A DNA stretch of 64,000 nucleotides from Bacillus_BD oryzisoli (GTDB lineage: Bacteria > Bacillota > Bacilli > Bacillales > Cytobacillaceae), in assembly GCF_036670025.1 (NCBI RefSeq), contig NZ_CP137640.1, forward strand, positions 4,870,001-4,934,000, written 5' to 3'. The translations under genes were made by a program, and so were the position numbers. Below are positions 1-7,906 of this stretch, piece after piece (the stretch's first letter is position 1; every line of letters starts with the position of its first letter). The notes under the pieces are model-generated. The model was not told where the DNA came from, did not search any database, and saw nothing but the letters and a program-made list of their open reading frames with translations.

Positions 1-377
1 GTTTCATAAATGGCATGATCCTTAAGCCATCCTGGACGCTGGCCGTCTTTATAAAATAAATTGGCTAATAAAACATCAAATTGCCTTTGATCATATAGAT
101 GATCCAAGTCATCAAATGGAAACGTAATTCCCTCATTATTTCCAATTGTAACTGCATGAAAGCCAGCTTCATTTAAAAGCTCTACATTCCCTTTCCCATG
201 GGTTGCTTCTGTTAAAGGATGAGACCTGTCAGCATGATCCCCAATATCGAATAAAAAGCATTCTTCCCCCGCATCACGATGCCATTTTCTTCTTTCTGCT
301 AAAAAATGTTGAATGCGCGGCCAATGCTCAAAATGGCTATGTAAATCATTGATATGATAGATATGGATAACTTCCAA
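1..377 (-). CDS. yunD: Metallophosphoesterase/5'-nucleotidase family protein (YunD-like), partial
   Basis: N-terminal 125 codons of a calcineurin-like metallophosphatase; the rest lies beyond the left window edge. The start is TTG, preceded by GGAAGGTGA at good spacing. Three metal-binding motifs of the 5'-nucleotidase family are visible: HINDLHSH near the N-terminus, GDHAD around residue 48 and GNNEG around residue 80. The family hydrolyses phosphate esters of nucleotides or sugar nucleotides. Its neighbour yunE and the suf genes match the Bacillus subtilis gene order, which supports the YunD name. No signal peptide is visible, so a cytoplasmic protein is inferred. Confidence 0.85.
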   Translation of the reverse strand, partial: MEVIHIYHINDLHSHFEHWPRIQHFLAERRKWHRDAGEECFLFDIGDHADRSHPLTEATHGKGNVELLNEAGFHAVTIGNNEGITFPFDDLDHLYDQRQFDVLLANLFYKDGQRPGWLKDHAIYE

Positions 378-463
378 ATTCAATCACCTTCCCTTCCCCT
401 TTAAAGTGATCGGATAATATTTCTCATTTTCTTCATCTTAGCACAAAAGACCTAAAAACACCT

Positions 464-1285
464 TTAATTAAGCCCGCTGAAAATTAAGCGGATCCCGACA
501 ATTATGAGGACAATTCTTAATAGCGTTACGATCGCTTTACCCGGCAGATTTTTGTTTAATAACGCACCGGCCTTACCGCCGAACCAAGCACCTGGGATAA
601 GGGCAAGAGCGTAAAGCCAATTGATATTACCCATCACAATATGGGCCACTGAACTGGTTATCGATGTTAAAAATAATAAAAGCATGGACGTAGCCACAGC
701 GATATGAGGTGGAAAAAAGAATAACAGTATCATGGCTGGAACCATTAATGAACCGCCGCCAATTCCTAAGAGGCCGCCAAGGAAACCGACAACGACTGAA
801 ATGGCAATGGCGATCAGCGGGCGAAAGCCATAGGATTGCTCATTCCCTTCTTCGTCAGTATAAGTCCGCCAAATTCCTTTTTCCGATTTTCTTTTTAATG
901 GCTTTAATTTATCCTTGTACATGAGTACAAACGACATAAATATCATAAACACGCCGAACCAAATCGAAAAGGTATCGACATTTAACTGTTTATTGACCCA
1001 TGCTCCTAATATCCCAGCAGGGCCGCTTCCAATAAAAAAGATCAGCCCGCTTTTATAATCGACCCTTTTTTGCTTATAATAGGCAATCGTCGAGGACAGG
1101 CCAGTAAAAATAATCACCAAAAGTGAGGTACCTGCAGCAACCTGCGGCGAAACATCACCGATCAGTGTTGTTGACCCGCCTAAAAACAATAAAGCAGGAA
1201 CAATAATAATTCCCCCGCCAAGACCAACAAGACTTCCAATTGTACCTGCTAAATATCCAAGTATCACAAGGATAATAAACTCCAT
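464..1285 (-). CDS. yunE: TauE/SafE family membrane permease (YunE-like)
   Basis: 273-residue integral membrane protein with two glycine-rich homologous halves: GLGGGIIIVPA near residue 22 and GIGGGSLMVPA near residue 173, the signature repeats of the TauE/SafE (DUF81) sulfite or organosulfur-anion exporters. About eight hydrophobic segments are present, separated by a charged loop near residues 125-150. The ATG start has AGAAGGTGAACGT in front. It lies 86 bp upstream of yunD on the same strand and may be cotranscribed with it. The substrate cannot be read from sequence. Confidence 0.85.
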   Translation of the reverse strand: MEFIILVILGYLAGTIGSLVGLGGGIIIVPALLFLGGSTTLIGDVSPQVAAGTSLLVIIFTGLSSTIAYYKQKRVDYKSGLIFFIGSGPAGILGAWVNKQLNVDTFSIWFGVFMIFMSFVLMYKDKLKPLKRKSEKGIWRTYTDEEGNEQSYGFRPLIAIAISVVVGFLGGLLGIGGGSLMVPAMILLFFFPPHIAVATSMLLLFLTSITSSVAHIVMGNINWLYALALIPGAWFGGKAGALLNKNLPGKAIVTLLRIVLIIVGIRLIFSGLN

Positions 1286-1442
1286 ACGTTCACCTTCTAT
1301 TTTGGCAGCCCAGCCGTAAAATAGTTACTGCCTTATACTTTACGACTTAAGGATAGCTAATTAAGGAGCAAATGTAAATGAAGCAGATTATGGTGGAGGA
1401 TGGGAACTCAAAACGATCCCGCTTATAGACTTCTTGATAATG

Positions 1443-1473
1443 AAAATCGCCTGCCGCTATGGCAGACGATTTT
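1443..1473 (-). terminator. Displaced suf-operon terminator
   Basis: Inverted repeat AAAATCGcCTGCC / GGCAGaCGATTTT with a 5-base loop, ending in a U-run on the minus strand. It lies just beyond the left copy of the sufB 3' end, where the terminator of an uninterrupted suf operon would be. The integrated element has moved it about 21.8 kb from the suf genes. Confidence 0.7.
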
Positions 1474-1493
1474 AACATAAAGGTAAATATTAG

Positions 1494-1519
1494 CCGATAG
1501 AACCTTCCATTTCGAACTT
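1494..1519. other. attL: left 26-bp direct repeat (old sufB 3' end)
   Basis: Identical to 23255-23280. Read on the minus strand it encodes KFEMEGSI followed by Gly and a TAA stop, i.e. the SufB C-terminus. The last Gly codon is GGC here and GGT at the right end, so with one mismatch the similarity extends through the stop codon (1490-1519). The displaced suf terminator follows 17 bp further on. Confidence 0.9.
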
Positions 1520-1624
1520 GATTAATTGTGCTTAAAATAGCTTGAAATAGTTAATAAAGAAATGGCTTTATATCAAGGGTTTCACTGTTTTTTAAAATAT
1601 ATTAAAATGCAAAATAAAATTATT

Positions 1625-1643
1625 TCGGCACGAAATCGGCATG
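1625..1643. repeat. Integrase arm-type repeat, left end
   Basis: TCGGCACGAAATCGGCATG contains two CGGCA boxes spaced 11 bp apart. It matches 17 of 19 bases with 23171-23189 near the other end. Tandem boxes near both ends suggest arm-binding sites for the integrase N-terminal domain, a role inferred from lambda-type recombination systems. Confidence 0.5.
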
Positions 1644-1836
1644 AACCTCGACACGAAGGTTGCCGTGCAAAAGCACATGTAACAAGGGTTTTAGAGTACT
1701 TTTCTATATTACATCATGCAGCCCATATTTCCACTAATTTGTAACATGTTTAACGTAAGTTAATACATGCTAACTAACCCGCATTATTATGCATTTTTTT
1801 ATGACTTTTAATGTAACATCTTTAACTCAATTTAAT

Positions 1837-1873
1837 GGAGTAACATAGGGTTGCGTTACCCTTTTGTTACTCC
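1837..1873. other. Long palindrome in gene-free left end of element
   Basis: GGAGTAACA pairs perfectly with TGTTACTCC, with GGGT/ACCC pairing inside. The element's gene-free left end (1520-1946) also has several GTAAC words (1741, 1813, 1840, 1857, 1867). There is no U-run, so this looks more like a protein-binding or cruciform site than a terminator. No credible gene is seen in 1520-1946. Confidence 0.45.
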
Positions 1874-1946
1874 ACTTTTATCAATGTGAATTGAATTATA
1901 GATCTTTATATTGAATAAAACCTGGTAACTAATTTATTAATAAATA

Positions 1947-3455
1947 TTAATCTCTTCGTTCTAATTCACAAGGTCTGCAGAAAGCTCCACCCAAGGTTCC
2001 CTGTTCAAACAGCTTACCGCATTCTGGACAAATTTCATAATGAATACTGCATTTCTCACAGACATTATCACCATTGTTTGTAAAATAAGAAACATTGGGG
2101 TTGCCGCAACGAATACAACGCTCATCAAATTCTTCATCAAATTCTTCATATGGGAGATCGCATTCTAATACCTCAAAACCACTAGCTACAATATTTAGTG
2201 TATCAGTCATAATAAAATCTTCATCCTTCTCAAAATCTACATCAAATTCAAAACTTATATAACCACTAATAAGAACATCCGGAGCAAAAACTTCCTTAGA
2301 ATAATTCCTGGAGATAGATTCAGTAATATTTAGTCCAACACGTGTATTAAAAGTACCTTCAATAATAACCTGATTTTCACTAACTTCAACAGATTCAATA
2401 TCTATTTCTGGTGGAAAATATTCCGTTATTTCCACATCTGCAATTGGGTTTGATACAAAATCCTGTAAATCACCACTATGTATTAGGTAACTTGTTAAAT
2501 CACCTTTATCATCAAGTATCTCTTCCCAACTTTTATGAGCAATCAATTCTTCACTTATTTCATCAGCATTCATCTCTAGATGAGTAGTATGGTCAACCAT
2601 ATTATTAATAATTGAAACATGGTTGATAAAATTAGTTAAATTCATAATTACCAACGGTTGATCACTATATTCATCAAATTCAACAAATAATTCCTCACGA
2701 GGTCTCAAGGGTATATCATTTTTATCTAATACCCACCAGTCTTCTTTTTCATCATTAGTAATGAAAATTATTCCATTATTATTTTTCTTAGATTGTTCTA
2801 ATAGCTGTTTCCATAAGATTAAATCTCCAAACTTCTCCCTTTTAGTGTTATCTTTTTTGTCTTTCTCTATATCCATATAACCTGGTGGCATCTTGTATTG
2901 ATATCTTTGTTCACCTTCTGAATATATTTGTAGCAATTGAGTGAAGTTAAAAGGTTCACCCACTCTTTCACTACTTATAAGTTCGTCTATAAACTCCTTA
3001 ACTTTATCATCACGGAGCATTTTTTCATTTTGTTTAACTTCTTCCTTGATCTCTTCTTTATAGTTTTTTGACTCTTCTTTAATTGATTCAATTGCTACAT
3101 GAATCTTCGCTTCAAAATCATTGACCTTTGGAAACCTAAACTTGTTAAATTTGCTAAACTGTTTATCAATATCATTTTTCGTAACAAGCATTATTCTTTC
3201 AACTTCTTTAGTAACTTCTTTATACTTATTGTATTCCCTAGTAATGACATCGTGGCGATTTTTTTTAAACTCTTTAATAACCTGTGCCGGTAACCAAAAC
3301 TGTTCTTTTGGAACTGTATCTAAAATATTTAGAATTTGATTTGTCGTTTCTGTTGAATACCTGTACAAATTTAAAAAACCATTAGTGTCTATAATTACTA
3401 ACGGTGAGGACTCCCATAACTCTTTAAATTCTTCAAACGGGAATATATAGCTCAT
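1947..3455 (-). CDS. PIN-like domain nuclease with C-terminal zinc ribbons
   Basis: 502 residues counting from the ATG at 3455; an in-frame TTG 9 bp upstream touches the ribosome binding site AGAGAGG, so ATG is preferred. Residues 15-270 look like a PIN-like domain: VIIDTNGF (Asp23), KEF (Glu62), GDLILW (Asp211) and FITNDEKEDWW (Asp235) match the acidic metal-binding positions of PIN-type ribonucleases, with a charged helical insertion at residues 90-160. Residues 300-440 are a beta-rich region of unknown role. The C-terminus carries four CxxC pairs (Cys447/450, 466/469, 476/479, 493/496), enough for two zinc ribbons. Large PIN-like proteins are common in defence islands; a role in RNA or tRNA cleavage on infection is inference. 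It stands alone, with no gene closely upstream. Confidence 0.75.
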   Translation of the reverse strand: MSYIFPFEEFKELWESSPLVIIDTNGFLNLYRYSTETTNQILNILDTVPKEQFWLPAQVIKEFKKNRHDVITREYNKYKEVTKEVERIMLVTKNDIDKQFSKFNKFRFPKVNDFEAKIHVAIESIKEESKNYKEEIKEEVKQNEKMLRDDKVKEFIDELISSERVGEPFNFTQLLQIYSEGEQRYQYKMPPGYMDIEKDKKDNTKREKFGDLILWKQLLEQSKKNNNGIIFITNDEKEDWWVLDKNDIPLRPREELFVEFDEYSDQPLVIMNLTNFINHVSIINNMVDHTTHLEMNADEISEELIAHKSWEEILDDKGDLTSYLIHSGDLQDFVSNPIADVEITEYFPPEIDIESVEVSENQVIIEGTFNTRVGLNITESISRNYSKEVFAPDVLISGYISFEFDVDFEKDEDFIMTDTLNIVASGFEVLECDLPYEEFDEEFDERCIRCGNPNVSYFTNNGDNVCEKCSIHYEICPECGKLFEQGTLGGAFCRPCELERRD

Positions 3456-3592
3456 GAAAACCAACCTCTCTTTTATGTATTAAATTAACAAAAAATACCA
3501 ATGGTATGATATTCCAATTATAATACACACTGTATAAAAGATTAACCTATATTTGACTAAAGATTTGGTAAGATTCAGTTAAATTATAATAA

Positions 3593-3623
3593 AAGGCCCC
3601 TAACTGCGACGATTAAGGGCCTT
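3593..3623 (-). terminator. Rho-independent terminator
   Basis: AAGGCCC / GGGCCTT stem, followed on the minus strand by TTTTATTATAA. It lies 0.68 kb behind the helicase gene and upstream of the PIN gene, and may have belonged to a lost gene. Confidence 0.6.
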
Positions 3624-3894
3624 CTAAATATTAACAATTAACTTTAAGAAATGATGTGTAGAATTTTCAAAAAAGTCAAGGTGCCTCTTGTTGATACAAA
3701 GCTTTTTTATGAGGTAAAAAGCATTTTATAATCATAAAAAAGACCATTTCCACAAAAGTGAAAAGGGCCTTGAAACGCTGATATCTTAACATTTTGAGAA
3801 CTAAGGTGCACGACGAGCGCCTTTAAGACTGTATTTTTTACGTTCTTTTATATTCAAATATAATAGGAAGAAACTAGAATTAAAATCATTTGCG

Positions 3895-3982
3895 AAAAGC
3901 CTTAATTTATAAGGCTTTTTTGCATTAAATGAAAAATGGATATTATACCCTTATATATGTTTCGTGGTCAAAATGTGGTCAC
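3895..3982. other. Terminator-like hairpin and vestigial arm-type repeats
   Basis: AAAAGCCTT/AAGGCTTTT forms a hairpin with U-runs on both sides (3895-3920). About 45 bp on, GTGGTCAAAATGTGGTCAC (3964-3982) holds two GTGGTCA boxes 11 bp apart, the same layout as the CGGCA boxes at the element ends but a different word. This pattern is typical beside att sites of Firmicutes tyrosine integrases. It may be the remnant of an older element's end; inference only. Confidence 0.35.
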
Positions 3983-4030
3983 AATAAAAGTTATGCCATC
4001 TACTTACGAAGAGCATCTTTTGTTGGTTAT

Positions 4031-4063
4031 CTTTCAACAATTGCGCCCGATTGCTGAAGATCG
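4031..4063. repeat. Dispersed palindromic motif, copy 1
   Basis: CAACAATTGCGCCCGATTGCTGAA is an imperfect inverted repeat. The core CCCGATTG(C/T)TGAA recurs at 7617-7629 and 15455-15467. This copy lies between the PIN and helicase genes. Confidence 0.7.
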
Positions 4064-4107
4064 AAAACTTTAGAAGAACTTCAATTGATCTTTTAATTAT
4101 TATAGTG

Positions 4108-4171
4108 ATAGGTAAGCTTTTGAAATTATCGCCAGCTTTTCCCCCACTTCACACCGTACTTGAGACTTGCA
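4108..4171 (-). mobile_element. Group II intron 3'-end remnant (part of domain V and domain VI)
   Basis: On the minus strand the sequence reads AAGTCTCAAGTACGGTGTG, then a GGGGGAAAAGCTGG stretch, and ends in TTACCTAT. This matches my recollection of the domain V 3' strand, the domain VI stem (AGCTGG...CAAAAGCT) and the canonical 3' end of bacterial group II introns. No reverse transcriptase remains. Recognition rests on memory of the family. Confidence 0.5.
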
Positions 4172-4189
4172 AGCAGCTAAAGCTGTGGT

Positions 4190-4295
4190 TAAGAAAGCAT
4201 ATTTCACTGTGGATTGGATCACCTTTGTTTCAAATGGATCATTTTCTTGTCACAGTTGGATCAAAAAGATGGCACAACTGGGTCAATTTGATGGC
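4190..4295. mobile_element. Possible IS21-type terminal remnant
   Basis: Several spaced copies of GGATCA (4214, 4230, 4259) and GGGTCA (4280) in about 80 bp resemble the repeated terminal boxes of IS21-family elements. No istA or istB reading frame is attached here. It lies directly against the 3' end of the helicase gene. Confidence 0.3.
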
Positions 4296-4300
4296 TGTAA

Positions 4301-7300
4301 TCACTTATTATAGTCGTTAATAATGGAAATAGTTTTATTCGCCACTTCACTACCAAGTGATGCATACAATTTCTTATCGCCAATAATATAAAATTCTTCT
4401 TTAGCTCGTGTAGCCGCAACATTCATTATATTTGGATCAGAAACAGCCCATCTTGCTGCCCCACTGCTATTAGAGTCTGCTCCAAGGACAAAATAGACAA
4501 TTTTCGCTTCTTTTCCTTGAAAAGTATGAACAGTTCCAACATTTGTTGTTTTACCGTCTTGTCGTTTAGTAAAGTTAATTTCATCTAAAACTCGTGCCAT
4601 TTTATAAGCCACATTTCTAAATGGAGATATAACATAGATTTCATTCGCTAAATCTGGATCTTCTTGTAACCGTTTAGCAATTAGACTTTTCAGTAAGTCA
4701 GCTTGTTCTTTAACATATTTATCATTTGCCTGTCCAACAGAATCTAACCACTGTGATTTCCCTTGCGCCTCATCTTCTTTTTTGCCTTGTACCATTAAAC
4801 CATCATAAGATATTTCATTTGAAATTGTGAACATCGGATAGTTCGAACGTCTGTGTACCCAAAGTGGTATACCAATCCATTCATCATCATTTTTTTGGAA
4901 CCCATACTGACTGGCAGCATCTACAATTGTTTGAGTAGACGCATCAGCAGAGACAAATTTTTCGTCTACTTTATAATGTCTTCCAATTAAGGTTAGAACA
5001 TTCGAATCTAAGGTTAATACTGGTCTTATTTGTGAGGGATCCCCAACAACCATAACTTTTTTACTTCTAAAAATTGCCCCAACACTAGCCTGTGGTAATG
5101 CTTGACCAGCCTCGTCTATGAATAGATTGCCTATTGAATTTTCTTTAAGGTTTTTAAACATTCGACCAAAACTAGCAAAAGTGGTGCTGATAACAGGAAC
5201 AGTAAAATTCAGCCATTGCCATGATTCTGAAATTAACTGATGACCATTCTCTTTCGCAATGTAATCAGATTGTTTATTCCAAATAATCCTTGCCGCTTTT
5301 AAATTTTTTATGTTTTCATAGAGGAATTGCTTTCTAACTTTTAAAGCTGAAATAAATAATTCTGATTGTAAAATACGGAACTCCTTTGTAAACCAAGGAT
5401 TAGACTTTTGAAGTTCTTCATATGATAGTGAAAAATCTATTTCCTCTATGCCTCTTTGTGACTTGATTTTTTCCAATGACTCGATTTCTTTTTCTAATTT
5501 TTTCGAATTATTATTCTTAGTAGTCATCCATCGTTCGAAGGCAGATTTTCTGTCCTGCATTTGTTTTTGAATAAACTCACTTTTATCAGCAATTCCCTTT
5601 AGCTCATTTTCAAATTGCCTACAGTCTTTCAACAATTTACTTTTTTGTTGAGAAAGATAATTTAAGTGATCATTCGCGCTATTGAGATTCCTGAAATACT
5701 GTTCAACTTTTGATTTATTAAATATTTTCTGAAGCCATAAAAAACTCGGCTTTTGTGAAGTAACTACATTAAAATTTCTTTCAGCTTGAACTTGTTCATT
5801 AGTTAAATTTTTAAGTTCAATAGAAGCATTCGATAAATCTTTTTGAAGATTTATGCTTTCTTGTCTCAGTCTTTCAATTTCAGCTTTAGCTTCTTTTTCC
5901 TGTCTAATCAAATCAGTTCGTTTTTCCTTTTTTTCTTTTTCAAATTCATTAACTTGCTCTTTATGTTTGACTTTTAGTTTGCGTAGATAATATATTTTTT
6001 GACTATATTCTTCTACTTTGTCTCTTTCAATTTTCAATCCATTATAAAGACGTGAGAATTCCTGATATACATCAGTATTCGATTGATAATTTTCTTCTAA
6101 ATCTTTTTCAATTGCTTCAATATTTAGAAGTAATTTATTAATATTGCTTGACGTTCCACCTTCTAACGAAAAAACACCCCAATTTTCCTCATTTAACAGT
6201 TCACTTTTAATGTTACGATTTTTTCCGAATCCTTCACCAGTTAATTGGGAATTAGAAATATCTTTGAAATAATTCGCTTCCCCTAATTGATTTTGAAAAT
6301 CTTTAGCAATCTCTTTTTTCTTTGGTAACTCCTTAACAATGTTTTGGACTGCCCCATTATTTGAACTTGCCACAATAATATTTTTATCTGAAATAGATTG
6401 TGGTAAAACGCCAAGTTTAGCATTTTGCCAATAAACCAGACTCCCTTGAATACTTTTGTTAGAAAGTTTCGGAATTTCCAATGCCTGTTGTACTACTAAA
6501 TCAGCAAAAATATCCTTCAACAATGTTGTTTTACCTGTTCCTGGTGGACCGTTGACACTACGAATATCATTTTCGTCGTTTAAAGCTAGATTTACCGCAA
6601 CCTGTTGCATTAATGAGAGTGCATAAGCAGGGTTAGTTGGGAAACGTCCTAACGGATAAAATTTTGGTTTTAAAGCAATTTCCTCGAAAATATGTACGTT
6701 AAAATGTTCTGATTCTTTATTGCTGTCTAGATTTTTCCTATATCCAGAAAACCCATTAAAATATCGATTTAAATTTTCACTATTAATTATCTTTGCTATT
6801 TTTAGATCTTCAATAAAGAAAGAATGTAGATTTATATCGTCATTATCCAAATTTCGCACGAATGTATAGCGAAAGTTATCTACTGAAACATTATACTTTT
6901 GTAAAAGTTCAGAAATTGTCTTATTAAAATCCTCATCAAATTTTCGGTTTAAATCTTCTCTAAATGAAGTTTCAACTTTTAAAAAATCTTCGGGTAAATT
7001 ACCATGTTCACGAATATAACCGCTCATTGTTAAAAACAATTTATCGGCTATAATATTTAGTTGATTATCAAAATATAAAGCAAAGGTAAATTTTTCAGAT
7101 TTACTGACTTCTTCATAAGTTTTAGCAATCTTGTATCTCTCTCTCAATATATCAATAATTTCTTGGAAATTGAAAATACCAAAATATAATACTATGCCCG
7201 ACTTTTTAAAGACCTTATCTGAAATATTTTTTTGTTCCTTTTGATTAGTTAAAAAATCAAAAAAAAACTTCTGCCAATTCTCTTCAATAGTATGTAACGA

Positions 7301-7390
7301 CTTTAATAATTTGTCTTTTTTATTAATTGAACCTTCCGATAACTGCTCTATTGTAATCCATGCATTTAAAATATCTTCCCTTTTATTCAT
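4301..7390 (-). CDS. UPF1-like superfamily 1 helicase with coiled-coil insertion
   Basis: 1029 residues; ATG preceded by GGGAGA. All core SF1 motifs are visible: Walker A GPPGTGKTT (281-289), Walker B FIDEAGQA (757-764), GDPSQIRPV (783-791), LWVHRR (843-848), GTVHTFQGKEA (952-962) and NVAATRAKE (990-998). DEAG and VAATRAK place it with the COG1112/UPF1-like AAA_11-AAA_12 helicases. Residues 420-700 are a long charged coiled coil inserted between motifs Ia and II, and residues 1-240 are an unrecognised N-terminal region. Helicases of this class occur in several bacterial defence systems, Mokosh among them, but the kinase or phospholipase D parts of Mokosh are not seen. RNA or DNA unwinding in immunity is inference. 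It sits alone, with over 500 bp free on each side. Confidence 0.8.
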   Translation of the reverse strand: MNKREDILNAWITIEQLSEGSINKKDKLLKSLHTIEENWQKFFFDFLTNQKEQKNISDKVFKKSGIVLYFGIFNFQEIIDILRERYKIAKTYEEVSKSEKFTFALYFDNQLNIIADKLFLTMSGYIREHGNLPEDFLKVETSFREDLNRKFDEDFNKTISELLQKYNVSVDNFRYTFVRNLDNDDINLHSFFIEDLKIAKIINSENLNRYFNGFSGYRKNLDSNKESEHFNVHIFEEIALKPKFYPLGRFPTNPAYALSLMQQVAVNLALNDENDIRSVNGPPGTGKTTLLKDIFADLVVQQALEIPKLSNKSIQGSLVYWQNAKLGVLPQSISDKNIIVASSNNGAVQNIVKELPKKKEIAKDFQNQLGEANYFKDISNSQLTGEGFGKNRNIKSELLNEENWGVFSLEGGTSSNINKLLLNIEAIEKDLEENYQSNTDVYQEFSRLYNGLKIERDKVEEYSQKIYYLRKLKVKHKEQVNEFEKEKKEKRTDLIRQEKEAKAEIERLRQESINLQKDLSNASIELKNLTNEQVQAERNFNVVTSQKPSFLWLQKIFNKSKVEQYFRNLNSANDHLNYLSQQKSKLLKDCRQFENELKGIADKSEFIQKQMQDRKSAFERWMTTKNNNSKKLEKEIESLEKIKSQRGIEEIDFSLSYEELQKSNPWFTKEFRILQSELFISALKVRKQFLYENIKNLKAARIIWNKQSDYIAKENGHQLISESWQWLNFTVPVISTTFASFGRMFKNLKENSIGNLFIDEAGQALPQASVGAIFRSKKVMVVGDPSQIRPVLTLDSNVLTLIGRHYKVDEKFVSADASTQTIVDAASQYGFQKNDDEWIGIPLWVHRRSNYPMFTISNEISYDGLMVQGKKEDEAQGKSQWLDSVGQANDKYVKEQADLLKSLIAKRLQEDPDLANEIYVISPFRNVAYKMARVLDEINFTKRQDGKTTNVGTVHTFQGKEAKIVYFVLGADSNSSGAARWAVSDPNIMNVAATRAKEEFYIIGDKKLYASLGSEVANKTISIINDYNK

Positions 7391-7600
7391 GTTCTATCTC
7401 CCATTATCATACATATTAAAACTTTATATAATTCTTTATATATTTCGTTAATACAGGGTAAATCCCTTTTAAATCAATATCAAAAACCACCTGAAACGCA
7501 TAATTCAAACATTTTAGATGGTTCTTTTTAAAACCTCACTTATTTATGATACGGTTCACCGTGATTAATATTAAACTGTTCATAATATAGGTACAATCCA

Positions 7601-7661
7601 TTCTTCAATAATCTAGCCCGATTGCTGAATATCGTAACTGAAGTAAAGCACCTTTACTTCA
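7601..7661. repeat. Dispersed palindromic motif, copy 2, with adjacent perfect hairpin
   Basis: TTCAATAATCTAGCCCGATTGCTGAA matches copies 1 and 3. Ten bases later a perfect 10-bp stem, TGAAGTAAAG/CTTTACTTCA, with a 3-base loop follows (7639-7661). It lies in the 516-bp gap between the DUF3800-like and helicase genes. The same gap has a weak hairpin AACCACCT/AGATGGTT (7485-7523) with a U-run on the plus strand. Confidence 0.6.
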
Positions 7662-7700
7662 CCTCAATCTCTATTTTGAATATCATTTCAATTGCTTTCA

Positions 7701-7796
7701 TTATTTTTCCTCCGTTTCTTTAGATGGCTTTACTTTTTCTACTACCTCTTTCATATGTCGTACAAAATCTGCGGTAGGATTGGTGCAAGTGCCTTT
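7701..7796 (-). pseudogene. Possible remnant of a small gene 3' end
   Basis: A 31-codon minus-strand frame reading GTCTNPTADFVRHMKEVVEK and ending TAA, followed two bases on by a 15-codon frame with an RBS-like GGAGG (start at 7699). The overlap arrangement and polar helical sequence look genuine, but upstream the frame meets a stop at once. I do not recognise the family with certainty. Confidence 0.25.
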
Positions 7797-7906
7797 TTAA
7801 AAATTTATTGCCCTAAATAATCACCAAATTGCAGTCAAATAACCTCTAATTATTTGCAGACGATATGGAGTGGGAATAATAAAAAGGAGCTTAGAAACCG
7901 CACATA

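Noticed and set aside
1562..1744. Plus-strand 60-codon frame near attL
   Set aside because: It spans the arm-type repeats and has no RBS; the region is better explained as recombination sites.
4051..4320. Plus-strand 89-codon frame
   Set aside because: It runs through the intron remnant, IS-like boxes and the end of the helicase gene; no RBS and no protein-like composition.
4301..7390. Naming the helicase as part of Mokosh, Zorya or DISARM
   Set aside because: The kinase, phospholipase D, Zor or methylase partners are absent nearby; motif class alone is not enough.
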